Assembly (NCBI RefSeq): GCF_900316465.1
Contig: NZ_ONDD01000018.1
Span: 17,631-81,630 of the forward strand
From: an uncultured Fibrobacter sp.
Lineage (GTDB): Bacteria; Fibrobacterota; Fibrobacteria; Fibrobacterales; Fibrobacteraceae
Reading direction: 5' to 3'
Length of the DNA stretch: 64,000 bases
Position 1 is the first letter of the stretch; every line of letters begins with the position of its first letter. The translations under genes were made by a program, and so were the position numbers. The notes under the pieces were generated by a model. It was given only the letters and a program-made list of their open reading frames with translations, ran no database searches and was not told the origin of the DNA. Below, piece by piece: positions 35,480 through 44,022 of this stretch.

Positions 35480-35983
35480 CTAGAACACGTAGCGAATATC
35501 TAAAAGATACGACGCGCCAGTAGAGGTTCTTTTCGATACCGGAGTGAACATCGCTCCGTTCAGGCCCCAATGCTGATTGAAGTCCCAGTTGAAACCGGCC
35601 GAAACTTCGGTCTTGGTGTCAGCGCCATGAGCTTCATTGACCAAGGTAAAGCCCGTGAGGAAATGGAAATTGTTGCCACCCAAGTAAAGCAGAGCCGGAA
35701 CGCGAATATACTGCGTGTGGTATTGCTGCCACATCATATCGAACGTCATGTACACGCCGTTTTCTTTACTCAAGCGAAGCTTCAAGCCAAGACCCGCATC
35801 CAGCAAGCCCGCATGCAAAAAGAACCGGCAACGAGAGCTGTTCGAAAATCCCGTCGAAGCCTGCGTTGATTCTTTAGATTCATTTTTCTTAGATACAGAC
35901 TTTTTAGCGGCAGACGATTTCGCGGCAAGGCTAGTCGTCGACAAAAGCAACAAGCAAGCGAATAGGATCTTAAACAGTTTCAT
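35480..35983 (-). CDS. Small exported beta-barrel-like protein
   Basis: 167 aa. A signal peptide (MKLFKILFACLLLLSTTSLA) is followed by a Lys/Ser-rich stretch (about residues 22-45) and a beta-rich domain with alternating strands (GVYMTFDMMWQQYHTQYI, FHFLTGFTLVNEAH, HWGLNGAMFTPVS). It ends in YVF, as outer-membrane barrels do. It would make about 8 strands. No family recognised. Its ATG directly abuts the ribF stop, so it is the last gene of the rimP operon, whose terminator follows. Confidence 0.65.
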   Translation of the reverse strand: MKLFKILFACLLLLSTTSLAAKSSAAKKSVSKKNESKESTQASTGFSNSSRCRFFLHAGLLDAGLGLKLRLSKENGVYMTFDMMWQQYHTQYIRVPALLYLGGNNFHFLTGFTLVNEAHGADTKTEVSAGFNWDFNQHWGLNGAMFTPVSKRTSTGASYLLDIRYVF

Positions 35984-36886
35984 TTATTCAGCCCAGTGAT
36001 TGCCGTTGTAGTTGCGAGCAGTGTCTGCATCCATGCCAATCTGACGGACCAGATCATCCAAGCTCGGGAATTTCTGTTCAGGGCGCAGGTATGCCATCAA
36101 GTCAAGCACCATCGGGCGACCGTAAATGTCTTCGCTAAAGTCGAGCAAATACGCTTCGATAGCGAGGCGCTGGTTGCCGGTAGACGGCTGCGTACCAATG
36201 TTCACCACCGCGCGGAAAGAGCGTTCTCCCCCGTTGCCATCGGGCAAGCGAGCAGTCGCCACATACACGCCGTGTTTGGGCAAGAACTTGTACTTTCCCA
36301 CTTGCAAATTCGCTGTCGGGAAACCGATGGTATGACCGAGGCGCTTGCCTTCGACAATCGTTCCAGACAAACGATACGGGCGGCCCAGATAAGTCTGCGC
36401 GCGCGACACATCGCCATTCAAAAGCGCATTTCGCACAGCGGAAGAACTCACGCGTTCACCCTTGTGAAGCACAATCGAAAGCATGGCCGTCGAAAGTTCC
36501 GGGAAGGCCGCGGTAATGGTTTCGTAGTTACCCTTGCCGCCGGCGCCAAAGCAATGGTCATGTCCAAAGAACATGGAGCACACGCCGCGCTTTTCAATCA
36601 GTTCCTGACGGACAAAGACATCGAACGGAAGCTTCGCCACTTCGGGCGTAAACGGGAGCACCAAAAATTCAAGTCCCAGGCTTTCGATAAACTCACGCTT
36701 TTCTTCGGTAGTCGTGAGGAGCAGCGGATCGCCGGGAGTGCGCAACACATAGTTGGAATGCGGCTCAAAACTAATGACGGTAGGCGTCAAGCCGTTCACT
36801 TCGGCAACGGCCTTGAGCGTGCGGAAAAGCGCCTGGTGTCCCAGGTGGCATCCGTCAAAATTACCCATCGTCACAGCACGTTTCAT
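35984..36886 (-). CDS. ribF: Bifunctional riboflavin kinase/FAD synthetase RibF
   Basis: 300 aa. The N-terminal nucleotidyltransferase domain (about residues 1-155) has AVTMGNFDGCHLGHQALF, FGHDHCFGAGGKGN and SSSAVRNALLNGDV. The C-terminal flavokinase domain (about 165-290) has GRPYRLSGTIVEGKRLGHTIGFPTANL and VVNIGTQPS. It makes FMN and then FAD from riboflavin. It overlaps truB by 4 nt. The truB-ribF pair is conserved in many bacteria. Confidence 0.95.
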   Translation of the reverse strand: MKRAVTMGNFDGCHLGHQALFRTLKAVAEVNGLTPTVISFEPHSNYVLRTPGDPLLLTTTEEKREFIESLGLEFLVLPFTPEVAKLPFDVFVRQELIEKRGVCSMFFGHDHCFGAGGKGNYETITAAFPELSTAMLSIVLHKGERVSSSAVRNALLNGDVSRAQTYLGRPYRLSGTIVEGKRLGHTIGFPTANLQVGKYKFLPKHGVYVATARLPDGNGGERSFRAVVNIGTQPSTGNQRLAIEAYLLDFSEDIYGRPMVLDLMAYLRPEQKFPSLDDLVRQIGMDADTARNYNGNHWAE

Positions 36887-37788
36887 TTTTCATCCTCACC
36901 CAAATAAAATTTCGGCTTAATGCGCCCCGGTTCATAAAAGCACAGGCTCAAGACTTCGCCTTGCATGTTTGCGGCAAACACATGGCCCTCGGGGCCTACG
37001 CCCTCGACTTTCTCTTTCCACGGGAGCCAATTACCCTGGCGGATTACAGCCACCTGTTCGTCGGTTAGGCGCACCACCGGAAAGTCGAGCACCGCATCGA
37101 CCGGCAACAGATTTTCACGGGTCAAGTTCTCGCCGCGCACCGCCTTATCGAGCGTCACATTGCCGATGCGGTGTCTGCGTATCTGCGATACGCATGCGTA
37201 GGTTCCAAGCGCACGACCGATATCGCGACCGAGCGCACGAATATAAGTTCCCTTGGAGCATTCGCAAATCAAGTCGAAGGTCGCAAATTCCTTGCCGGAG
37301 CAGCCTTCAGTCACTTCGCCCTCGCCTATCACCTTGAGTTCGCCAATGTGAATCTTGCGAGGCTTCAATTCAATGTTGCGGCCACGTTCCATCAAGTCGC
37401 TGGCACGCACGCCGTTGATTTTCACGGCGCAGTACTTGGGCGGAACCTGTTCAATATCGCCCGTAAATTGCGGGAGAACAGCTTCGAGCATTTCGCGGGT
37501 AATCGCGAGCGCTTCGCCCTGCTCCACAACCTCGCCGTCCCATTCGAGGGTATCGGTTTCGTAGCCCAAATGCAGCCTAAAGCTATAGCACTTGTCCTTG
37601 GCTTCGATAAAGGGCAACAGTCGCGTGCAGCGGCCGGTGGCAGCAATAATCAAGCCCGAGGCACGCAAATCCAGCGTGCCCGCGTGGCCTACTCGCTTTG
37701 TAGAAAAGACCCTTTTCAGTGGGAAAAGGGCCTTAAAAGAAGTTTCGCCAGCAATCTTGTCCAAAAGAACGAAGCCGGAATTGCTCAA
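36883..37788 (-). CDS. truB: tRNA pseudouridine-55 synthase TruB
   Basis: 301 aa. It isomerises U55 in the T-loop of tRNAs. The catalytic motif is VGHAGTLDLRASGLI (about residues 33-47), with the active Asp in TLD; the usual GHTGTLDPxATG is slightly altered. The second motif YETDTLEWDGE is at about 76-86, PPKYCAVKINGVRASDLMERGR at about 115-136 and CSKGTYIRALGRDIG at about 175-190. It starts immediately after rbfA. Confidence 0.93.
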   Translation of the reverse strand: MSNSGFVLLDKIAGETSFKALFPLKRVFSTKRVGHAGTLDLRASGLIIAATGRCTRLLPFIEAKDKCYSFRLHLGYETDTLEWDGEVVEQGEALAITREMLEAVLPQFTGDIEQVPPKYCAVKINGVRASDLMERGRNIELKPRKIHIGELKVIGEGEVTEGCSGKEFATFDLICECSKGTYIRALGRDIGRALGTYACVSQIRRHRIGNVTLDKAVRGENLTRENLLPVDAVLDFPVVRLTDEQVAVIRQGNWLPWKEKVEGVGPEGHVFAANMQGEVLSLCFYEPGRIKPKFYLGEDEK

Positions 37789-38142
37789 TTACAAGTCCCC
37801 TTTCTGCTTCAGTTCGGCCAGAATGCTTTCGATATGCATGGCGTGTTCCAAGTTTTCATCCAGAACAAAATTCAGTTCCGGAATCTTACGGATCTTTAGC
37901 GCCTTGCCTAAAACAGTACGGATATAACCCGCCGAATTCTTGAGGCCAATCAGCGAATCACGCTTTTCCTTGTCGGAACCCATCACGGACACCATGACCT
38001 TGGCGTAGCTCAGGTCATCGGTAATCGTAACGCGCGTGATGCTGGCGAGGCTGCTCACACGAGGATCCTTCAAGCCCTTCTGCAAGAGCTTGCCGATTTC
38101 CTCGCGGAACTGTTCATCCAATCTGTCAGTTCTACGACTCAT
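37789..38142 (-). CDS. rbfA: Ribosome-binding factor A
   Basis: 117 aa from the ATG at 38140-38142 (MSRRTDRLDEQFREEIGKLL), the standard RbfA start. GAGGAG lies 4 nt upstream, within the 3' end of infB, which it overlaps by 11 nt. The KH-like fold is seen in DPRVSSLASITRVTITDDLSYAKVMVSVMG and the C-terminal IPELNFVLDENLEHAMHIESIL. It binds 30S precursors during 16S rRNA maturation. Confidence 0.93.
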   Translation of the reverse strand: MSRRTDRLDEQFREEIGKLLQKGLKDPRVSSLASITRVTITDDLSYAKVMVSVMGSDKEKRDSLIGLKNSAGYIRTVLGKALKIRKIPELNFVLDENLEHAMHIESILAELKQKGDL

Positions 38143-41100
38143 TGGACTCCTCAGCCTTCTTGGCCTTTTCTTCGGCTTCTTCGCGAGCCACATCCTTCAG
38201 GGTACGGGCAACCTTGACTTCCTTGAAGAAGATCAAGCTATCGCCTTCCTTGATATCTTCGTAACCCTTAAGACCGATACCGCATTCAAAGCCACGAGCG
38301 ACAGACTTGACGTCGTCCTTCATGCGCTTCAAGGACTGGACCACGGTCGTACCGAGTTCCACGCCGTTGCGGTACACGCGCACATGGCTGGTACGGTCGA
38401 CTTCGCCGTCGGTAACCATACAGCCTGCGATGAGACCGATCTTCGGAATCTTGAACACCTGGCGGATTTCGGCTTCGCCGGAGAGTTCTTCGCGCATGGT
38501 CGGCTTCAAGAGGCCTTCCACAGCGTTGGTGATATCTTCAATGCAGTCGTAAATCACGCGGTAGTTGCGGATTTCGATGCCTTCCTTCTGGGCCATTTCG
38601 CGGATAGAGAGCGACGGCATCAAGTGGAAGGAAATAATGATTGCCTGTGCGGTCGTAGCGAGCAAGATATCGGATTCCGTAATGGTACCCACACCCTTGC
38701 GGATAATGTTGACGCGCACTTCCTTGTTGGTAAGCTTTTCGAGGCTTGCTGCAAGAGCTTCTGCAGAACCGCCCACGTCGGCCTTGACAATAAGGTTGAG
38801 TTCGGAGAGCTTACCTTCCTTACGATCGTTGAAGGTATCTTCCAAAGTCTTCACGTTACGAGAACGCAGGTCGCGTTCACGAGCAGCCATACGGCGCTTG
38901 GAGGCAATTTCACGTGCGGTCTTTTCGTCTTCGACCACGATCAAGTCGTCACCGGCCTGCGGAGTACCGTCAAAGCCGAGCACCTGACACGGAGCAGACG
39001 GAGGAGCTTCCTTCATCTGTTCGCCACGTTCGTTAAACATAGCACGGACACGACCAGCGTAAATACCGCAAACGAACGGGTCACCCACATGGAGCGTACC
39101 GTTCTGCACGAGGATCGTGGCCATAGAACCCTTACCCACGTCGAGCTTGGATTCCACCACGGCGCCGCGAGCGTGAGCATCGGGGTTAGCCTTGAGTTCG
39201 AGCACTTCGGCTTCGAGGGCGAGCGTTTCCAAAAGGTCGTCCATGCCCTGGCCCGTACGTGCAGAAACTTCGATACAGCTGGTAGAACCACCCCACTGTT
39301 CCACTTCCACGCCGCGTTCAGCGAGCTGGGCGCGAATCTTGTCGGGGTTAGCGGTCGGCAAGTCGATCTTCGTGATAGCCACGACCATCGGCACCTTTTC
39401 ACGCTTGGCAAGTTCAATAGATTCAACCGTCTGCGGCATCACCATGGAGTCGGCTGCCACCACGAGCACGATTACGTCGGTCACCTGAGAACCGCGAGCA
39501 CGCATAGCACTGAATGCTTCGTGACCCGGGGTATCGAGGAAGGTCACCTTACCCTGCTTGGTCGTGACTTCGTATGCACCGATGTGCTGCGTAATACCAC
39601 CCGATTCGCCGGACACCACGTGGGTCTTACGAATCCAGTCGAGCAAAGAAGTTTTACCGTGGTCAACGTGGCCCATCACCGTCACCACCGGGTGACGCGG
39701 CTTCAGGTTTTCAGAAGATTCTTCTTCCACGCCGAGCACTTCTTCTTCGTATTCTTCCATCAGCTGGGCTTCGTAACCGAATTCGTCAGCCAAGAGCTGG
39801 ATGGTTTCAAAATCGAGGCGGGCGTTGATGGTCACCATCATGCCCATTTCCATGCACTTCGCAATCACGCGGGCCGGCATCTGGTCCATAAGGCCAGCGA
39901 GTTCGCCCACGGTGATAAAGTCGGAAGTCTTAAGGATTTTCTTTTCTTCGCCCGGAGTATTGTCGTTATGCTCCTTGCGGTAAACTTTCTTGACAGGCTT
40001 CTTGGAAAGGTCAGCCATCACGCGAGAAACGTTCTGACGTACGGCTTCCTGCTGGAGTTCCTTCTGTTGCTCCATGCGGTCCTTGCCGTTATTGCGACGG
40101 TTCTTGTCGTTCTGACCATGACGACCGTTCTGCTGCTTGCCGCCCTTGCCGCCCTGGTTCTGGCCGCCAAATCCCTGGGCGCCACCATTGCTAGCATTAA
40201 AGGCATCCTGCATCGAGTTGCCGGTAAAGCCACCCGTGCGACCGGTAAAGGTACGACCGCCGTTGTTGTTCGGGCCGCCGTTACCATTACGGTTGTCGTT
40301 ACGACGATTGCCGTTGCGGTTGTCGCCATTGTTCGAAAGGCGACCGAAAGTTCCTGTATAACCCTGCTGGTTTCCACCACCGTTGCGGTGTCCGCCGCGG
40401 TTCGACTGGGCCTGTTGCTGAGACTTTTTGATACGGGCAAGAATGGCTTCGTCCGGTTTGAACACCTGGGCCTTCATCGGAGGCTGCTTGAGTTCCATGC
40501 CCGGGGTAACCATGGCAGGCTTTGCTGCGGCCGGTGCGGGAGCAGGAGCGGCTGCCGGAGCGGCAGGCTTAACAGCCGGAGCAACGGGCTTGACTGCTGC
40601 AGGAGCGGCCGGTGCAGCAGGTGCCGGAGCAGGTGCTGCGGGAGCAGGCTTCACTTCTGCCTTCGGAGCTGCGGGCTTTTCAGCCGGAGCGGCTTCAACC
40701 TTCGGGGCTGCAGGCGCTGCGGCAGGAGCGGCAGGCTTCACTTCAGGGGCCTTCGGTGCTTCGACAGCGGCAGGGGCCTCGGCCTTGGGGGCGGGGGCTG
40801 CTGCGGCAGGTTTCACCGTAGCAGTAGGCTTTGCGGCGGCCGGTGCGGCAGCAGCGGCAGCGGGCTTTGCAGTTGCAGGCTTCTTCGTTCTAATCAGCTT
40901 GGCCTTCAACTTGCCATCGCCAGCCGAAGCAGACTCACTCTTCTTGTCAGAAGAAGCATTGGAAGTTTCGGCGGAAGATGCCTTTTTCAGATTCTTGTTG
41001 CGGGCTTCGGCCTTCTGGCGTTCCGCCTCGGCATCTGCTTCGATCTTCTCGTAGTCCTTAGCGTCAAGCTTAGACACCTGAGTACGGACAGCAACGCCCG

Positions 41101-41188
41101 CATCACGAAGCAGCTTCATCACGACATCAACCTTGACGCCGTGTTCCTTTGCCCAATCTACTGGTTTAATTTGTTCTTCATTAGCCAT
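38132..41188 (-). CDS. infB: Translation initiation factor IF-2
   Basis: 1018 aa, longer than most. An IF2_N domain (about residues 1-50) is followed by a Pro/Ala/Lys-rich region (about 80-265), a Gly/Asn/Arg-rich region (about 270-375) and a second IF2_N-like domain (about 400-465). The GTPase has G1 GHVDHGKTS (about 505), G2 GITQHIGAY, G3 DTPGHEAF and G4 TKIDLP. Domains II-IV complete the protein. It delivers fMet-tRNA to the 30S subunit. The very long low-complexity linker is the unusual part. It lies downstream of nusA in the canonical order. Confidence 0.97.
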   Translation of the reverse strand: MANEEQIKPVDWAKEHGVKVDVVMKLLRDAGVAVRTQVSKLDAKDYEKIEADAEAERQKAEARNKNLKKASSAETSNASSDKKSESASAGDGKLKAKLIRTKKPATAKPAAAAAAPAAAKPTATVKPAAAAPAPKAEAPAAVEAPKAPEVKPAAPAAAPAAPKVEAAPAEKPAAPKAEVKPAPAAPAPAPAAPAAPAAVKPVAPAVKPAAPAAAPAPAPAAAKPAMVTPGMELKQPPMKAQVFKPDEAILARIKKSQQQAQSNRGGHRNGGGNQQGYTGTFGRLSNNGDNRNGNRRNDNRNGNGGPNNNGGRTFTGRTGGFTGNSMQDAFNASNGGAQGFGGQNQGGKGGKQQNGRHGQNDKNRRNNGKDRMEQQKELQQEAVRQNVSRVMADLSKKPVKKVYRKEHNDNTPGEEKKILKTSDFITVGELAGLMDQMPARVIAKCMEMGMMVTINARLDFETIQLLADEFGYEAQLMEEYEEEVLGVEEESSENLKPRHPVVTVMGHVDHGKTSLLDWIRKTHVVSGESGGITQHIGAYEVTTKQGKVTFLDTPGHEAFSAMRARGSQVTDVIVLVVAADSMVMPQTVESIELAKREKVPMVVAITKIDLPTANPDKIRAQLAERGVEVEQWGGSTSCIEVSARTGQGMDDLLETLALEAEVLELKANPDAHARGAVVESKLDVGKGSMATILVQNGTLHVGDPFVCGIYAGRVRAMFNERGEQMKEAPPSAPCQVLGFDGTPQAGDDLIVVEDEKTAREIASKRRMAARERDLRSRNVKTLEDTFNDRKEGKLSELNLIVKADVGGSAEALAASLEKLTNKEVRVNIIRKGVGTITESDILLATTAQAIIISFHLMPSLSIREMAQKEGIEIRNYRVIYDCIEDITNAVEGLLKPTMREELSGEAEIRQVFKIPKIGLIAGCMVTDGEVDRTSHVRVYRNGVELGTTVVQSLKRMKDDVKSVARGFECGIGLKGYEDIKEGDSLIFFKEVKVARTLKDVAREEAEEKAKKAEESNES

Positions 41189-41218
41189 GAATAGCTTCCA
41201 ATGTTCCTTTTTAAAAAA

Positions 41219-42388
41219 TTAGCGAGCAGCCTTACGGTTCTGGTTCAAATCGGCAGCGGACGGAGAGGTAATCTTAGCCTTCGTTTCGTCGTCCTTCTGG
41301 TTCCATTCGTTTTCACCGAACACGTCGAGGTTACGCTGCACAAGTTCTGCAGCGAGCTTCACGTTCTGGCCGTTCTTGCCAATTGCAAGTGCGAGGTTTT
41401 CATCGCTGATAATCACCACAGTGCGGCGGGTTTCAGGCACGTGAATCAGCTTGATCACGTTAGCCGGAGTAAGGGCACGCGTAATGAAGGTGTCCAGATC
41501 CGGATTCCACTGCACAATGTCAATGCGTTCGTTACCGAGTTCGCGCACAATCGTCTGCACGCGGGCACCCTTCATACCGACGCAAGCGCCGACCGGGTCA
41601 ATCTTTTCGTCACGGGAATACACGGCAATCTTGGCGCGGAAACCCGGTTCGCGGGCAACGCCCTTGATTTCAACCGTACCTTCGTAAATTTCCGGAACTT
41701 CCTGACGGAAGAGTTCCTTGAGGAAGTCACCGTTAGCACGGGACAGCACCACCTGGGCACCGTTCTTGGAGGATTCTTCCACGCGGGCGATTACGGCCTT
41801 AATGGAGTTGCCCTGAGCCCAACGTTCGCGACGGATCTGTTCGCGAGCCGGAATCATAGCTTCGGTCTGCTTGCCAAGTTTCACGATAATGTTACTTTGT
41901 TCAAGGCGAAGCACTTCGCCGCTCACCATGGTACCGATACGGCTACGGTAGGTGTCCATGATCTTCTGACGTTCGGCATCGCGAATCTGCTGGTTCAAGA
42001 GCTGCTTTGCAGTCTGAATGGCCTGGCGACCGAATGCAGAGATAGGAATTTCCATTTCGAGGAAGTCACCCGGCTGAGCGTCTTCGTTAAAGTCGCGAGC
42101 TTCTTCGACCAGCATGTAACCCTTGTCGAGTTCTTCCACTTCGGCAGCGGTCATGTTCGGGTCGTAGTCCGGATAGTCATCGACAACGGCCACGCGCAAG
42201 AACACGTGCACTTCGTTGGTTTCCATGTCGAAATCCACATCGATTTTCTTTTCGATGTGCAAGTACTTGCGGGCCGCCGTGATCAGCGCTTCCTTCAGCG
42301 CGTTCAGCACAACGGAATCATCCATGTCCTTGGCTTCGACAACACCTTTCAGCACTTCGAGCAAGTTTACCTTCGGTTCGTTCTTCAT
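41219..42388 (-). CDS. nusA: Transcription elongation/termination factor NusA
   Basis: 389 aa with AGGAAGG 7 nt before the ATG. The NusA N-terminal domain (about residues 1-135) is followed by an S1 domain (SGEVLRLEQSNIIVKLGKQTEAMIP, about 155-180) and two KH domains (DPVGACVGMKGARVQTIVREL, about 269-289, and LALAIGKNGQNVKLAAELV, about 345-363). It lacks the C-terminal acidic repeats of E. coli NusA, as most non-proteobacterial forms do. It modulates pausing and rRNA antitermination. Confidence 0.96.
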   Translation of the reverse strand: MKNEPKVNLLEVLKGVVEAKDMDDSVVLNALKEALITAARKYLHIEKKIDVDFDMETNEVHVFLRVAVVDDYPDYDPNMTAAEVEELDKGYMLVEEARDFNEDAQPGDFLEMEIPISAFGRQAIQTAKQLLNQQIRDAERQKIMDTYRSRIGTMVSGEVLRLEQSNIIVKLGKQTEAMIPAREQIRRERWAQGNSIKAVIARVEESSKNGAQVVLSRANGDFLKELFRQEVPEIYEGTVEIKGVAREPGFRAKIAVYSRDEKIDPVGACVGMKGARVQTIVRELGNERIDIVQWNPDLDTFITRALTPANVIKLIHVPETRRTVVIISDENLALAIGKNGQNVKLAAELVQRNLDVFGENEWNQKDDETKAKITSPSAADLNQNRKAAR

Positions 42389-42403
42389 AAAATGACCTTC
42401 CTA

Positions 42404-42850
42404 TTATATTTGTACATCCACTTTTGCCACCAGCACTTCGCTGCGGGGCACAACCACGTCACCGGCATTGCCTTTAAGGGTGAGCGTCAAATTTTCTTCG
42501 TCTGCAGCAACGAGCTTGCCCGTAACAGGCTTACCGGTACTGCGGGTCACCCGCAAGAAACGTCCAATATTGCGGGTAAAATCGGCAACCGACTTGAGGG
42601 GGCGGTCTAGCCCCGGCGACGACACTTCCAAAGTGTAGGCACCTTCAATAATATCCGGATCGGCATCCAGGGCATCAGACAAGTGGCGGCTCACGTTAGA
42701 GCAGTCGTCAATTGTCACCCCTTCGGGCTTGTCTATGTATAGGCGCAGCGTCTTTCTCTTGCCTGCGCGGAACATGTCCTGTTCCACCAATGTAACGCCG
42801 GCAGCTTCGCATGCCTGGGCGATCAATGTATCCAATTTCTGGGCTACCAA
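42404..42850 (-). CDS. rimP: Ribosome maturation factor RimP
   Basis: 148 aa, first gene of the rimP-nusA-infB-rbfA-truB-ribF operon. The start appears to be TTG at 42848-42850, with GAGG 5 nt upstream; no ATG fits the expected N-terminus. Typical features are LRLYIDKPEGVTIDDCSNVSRHLSDALD (about residues 35-62) and YTLEVSSPGLDRPLKSVADFTRNIGR (about 72-97). RimP assists 30S assembly. The GAGG-TTG combination may keep its level low; that is inference. Confidence 0.9.
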   Translation of the reverse strand: MVAQKLDTLIAQACEAAGVTLVEQDMFRAGKRKTLRLYIDKPEGVTIDDCSNVSRHLSDALDADPDIIEGAYTLEVSSPGLDRPLKSVADFTRNIGRFLRVTRSTGKPVTGKLVAADEENLTLTLKGNAGDVVVPRSEVLVAKVDVQI

Positions 42851-43011
42851 ATAGACCTCGTATAATAAACGGCGTTCGCATACGGCCCCGAAATCTGCTC
42901 ATTTAAGCCTAAATCGAGTCCACGAACGTCAAGACAAACCAAATAGAGAAAATTTTTAGGGCCTAGGCAACCGGATTAACAGAAAATGAGGGCGAAAACG
43001 GACAATTAGAG

Positions 43012-43059
43012 ATGTGAGATGTGGAATGTGAGATTAATTTCTCATTGCACATTTCACAT
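43012..43059. repeat. Imperfect 20-bp inverted repeat
   Basis: ATGTGAGATGTGGAATG(TG)AGA and TCTCATTGCACATTTCACAT form a long imperfect stem around a TTAATT centre. It lies between the divergent rimP and the 43096 gene, just upstream of the latter's promoter box, and could be an operator or a transcript hairpin. The rest of 42851-43095 shows no gene. Confidence 0.55.
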
Positions 43060-43083
43060 TACTTCCTACTATTCTGTAATTAC

Positions 43084-43091
43084 TACATTTG
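43084..43091 (+). promoter_or_regulatory. Bacteroidota-like -7 box (TACATTTG)
   Basis: TACATTTG matches TAnnTTTG exactly and ends 4 nt before the ATG at 43096. Confidence 0.55.
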
Positions 43092-43095
43092 GCGC

Positions 43096-43308
43096 ATGGC
43101 TTACGTACTTTTGATTCTCGCTACTCTAATCGGTCTTGCTGGTTGCGCCTACTTTTTGCGCAAGAACATTCTCATGATTCGCGAAAAGAATAAAAACGAG
43201 CCCAAGGCCTACAAGCGTAAATTGAATTACGTTCTTACAGGTCTCTGGTACGGCTACCTGACGATTTTCTTCTTAGGACTTACGATAAATAATATCGGAA
43301 ACTGGTAA
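43096..43308 (+). CDS. Small two-TM membrane protein, unknown function
   Basis: 70 aa from the ATG at 43096. The frame is open further upstream, but that stretch contains the inverted repeat and the promoter box. Two hydrophobic helices (about residues 2-20 and 48-66) flank a basic cytoplasmic loop (RKNILMIREKNKNEPKAYKRKLN), so both ends probably face outside. There is no SD; the -7 box geometry suggests leaderless translation. It ends directly before the convergent Nudix gene. No family recognised. Confidence 0.6.
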   Translation: MAYVLLILATLIGLAGCAYFLRKNILMIREKNKNEPKAYKRKLNYVLTGLWYGYLTIFFLGLTINNIGNW

Positions 43309-44022
43309 TTAGCGTCTAGATTCCAGCCAGCGTTCGTACAAGAAGAGCGCTATAAAGTTCTTTCCATCGATAAATTCATGGGCGGCTTCTTCGTAAGGGA
43401 GCACCACCGTTTTAATCCATTCGATTTCTTCGGTGTATTCCTGGTCCTTGCCATCCATAGCCTTCAACTGTTCCGGAGTCACATCGCGTTCGATTGCATA
43501 CAAACGAATGCGTTCGTCCAGAAGGCCGCAGCTGGCGGCAAAGCCGTCACTCTTGCCCTTGTACCAGAAATCCATGAGGTCGATCAGTTCGGAATCGTCG
43601 GCCTTAATCTGAGCTTCTTCTTCGAGTTCGCTCAAGGCCACCTTGCGGTAATCCCCCGTCCAGTCCAGAATGCCGGCCGGAATTTCGAGAGAAGCCTGTT
43701 CGCTAATGGCAAAACGCGGCTGCCTTACCAGCAACAAGTACTTTTTGCCTTCGCAACGCAGCACCACCAAAACGCCTACGGCATTACCGCGTACAAGAGC
43801 GATGCCATGCACCGGGCGGCCATCCGGAAGAGTTGCCGTCGCTTCGAGCTTAATGAATAACGGTTGCCTACCCTTGCGCAAAAAATCCACCGATGCAAAG
43901 TGGACCTTGGTCACCACAAACTTTTCTTGAGATTTTTCAAGCCATTCCTTGTAAATGCGGGATTCAAGGATAATCGGGCGATCCGCCTCGGCAATTTCGG
44001 GAGAATAGGAATATTCAATCAT
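43309..44022 (-). CDS. Nudix hydrolase (ADP-ribose pyrophosphatase-like)
   Basis: 237 aa. The Nudix box spans about residues 116-140 (IPAGILDWTGDYRKVALSELEEEA). The normal R-E before the EExGU part is S-E here and the terminal G is replaced by A, so metal binding by ELEEE is kept but the motif is non-canonical. An N-terminal beta domain and FRxxR-like LLLVRQPRF resemble ADP-ribose/nucleotide-sugar pyrophosphatases. It is the last gene of a four-gene operon and overlaps the upstream lipoprotein gene by 4 nt. Confidence 0.8.
   Translation of the reverse strand: MIEYSYSPEIAEADRPIILESRIYKEWLEKSQEKFVVTKVHFASVDFLRKGRQPLFIKLEATATLPDGRPVHGIALVRGNAVGVLVVLRCEGKKYLLLVRQPRFAISEQASLEIPAGILDWTGDYRKVALSELEEEAQIKADDSELIDLMDFWYKGKSDGFAASCGLLDERIRLYAIERDVTPEQLKAMDGKDQEYTEEIEWIKTVVLPYEEAAHEFIDGKNFIALFLYERWLESRR

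Noticed and set aside
38036..41194. A 1052-codon open frame on the plus strand across infB
   Set aside because: It is fully antisense to infB, which has all IF-2 motifs. The product is His/Phe-rich without a fold and arises from the codon bias of the real gene.
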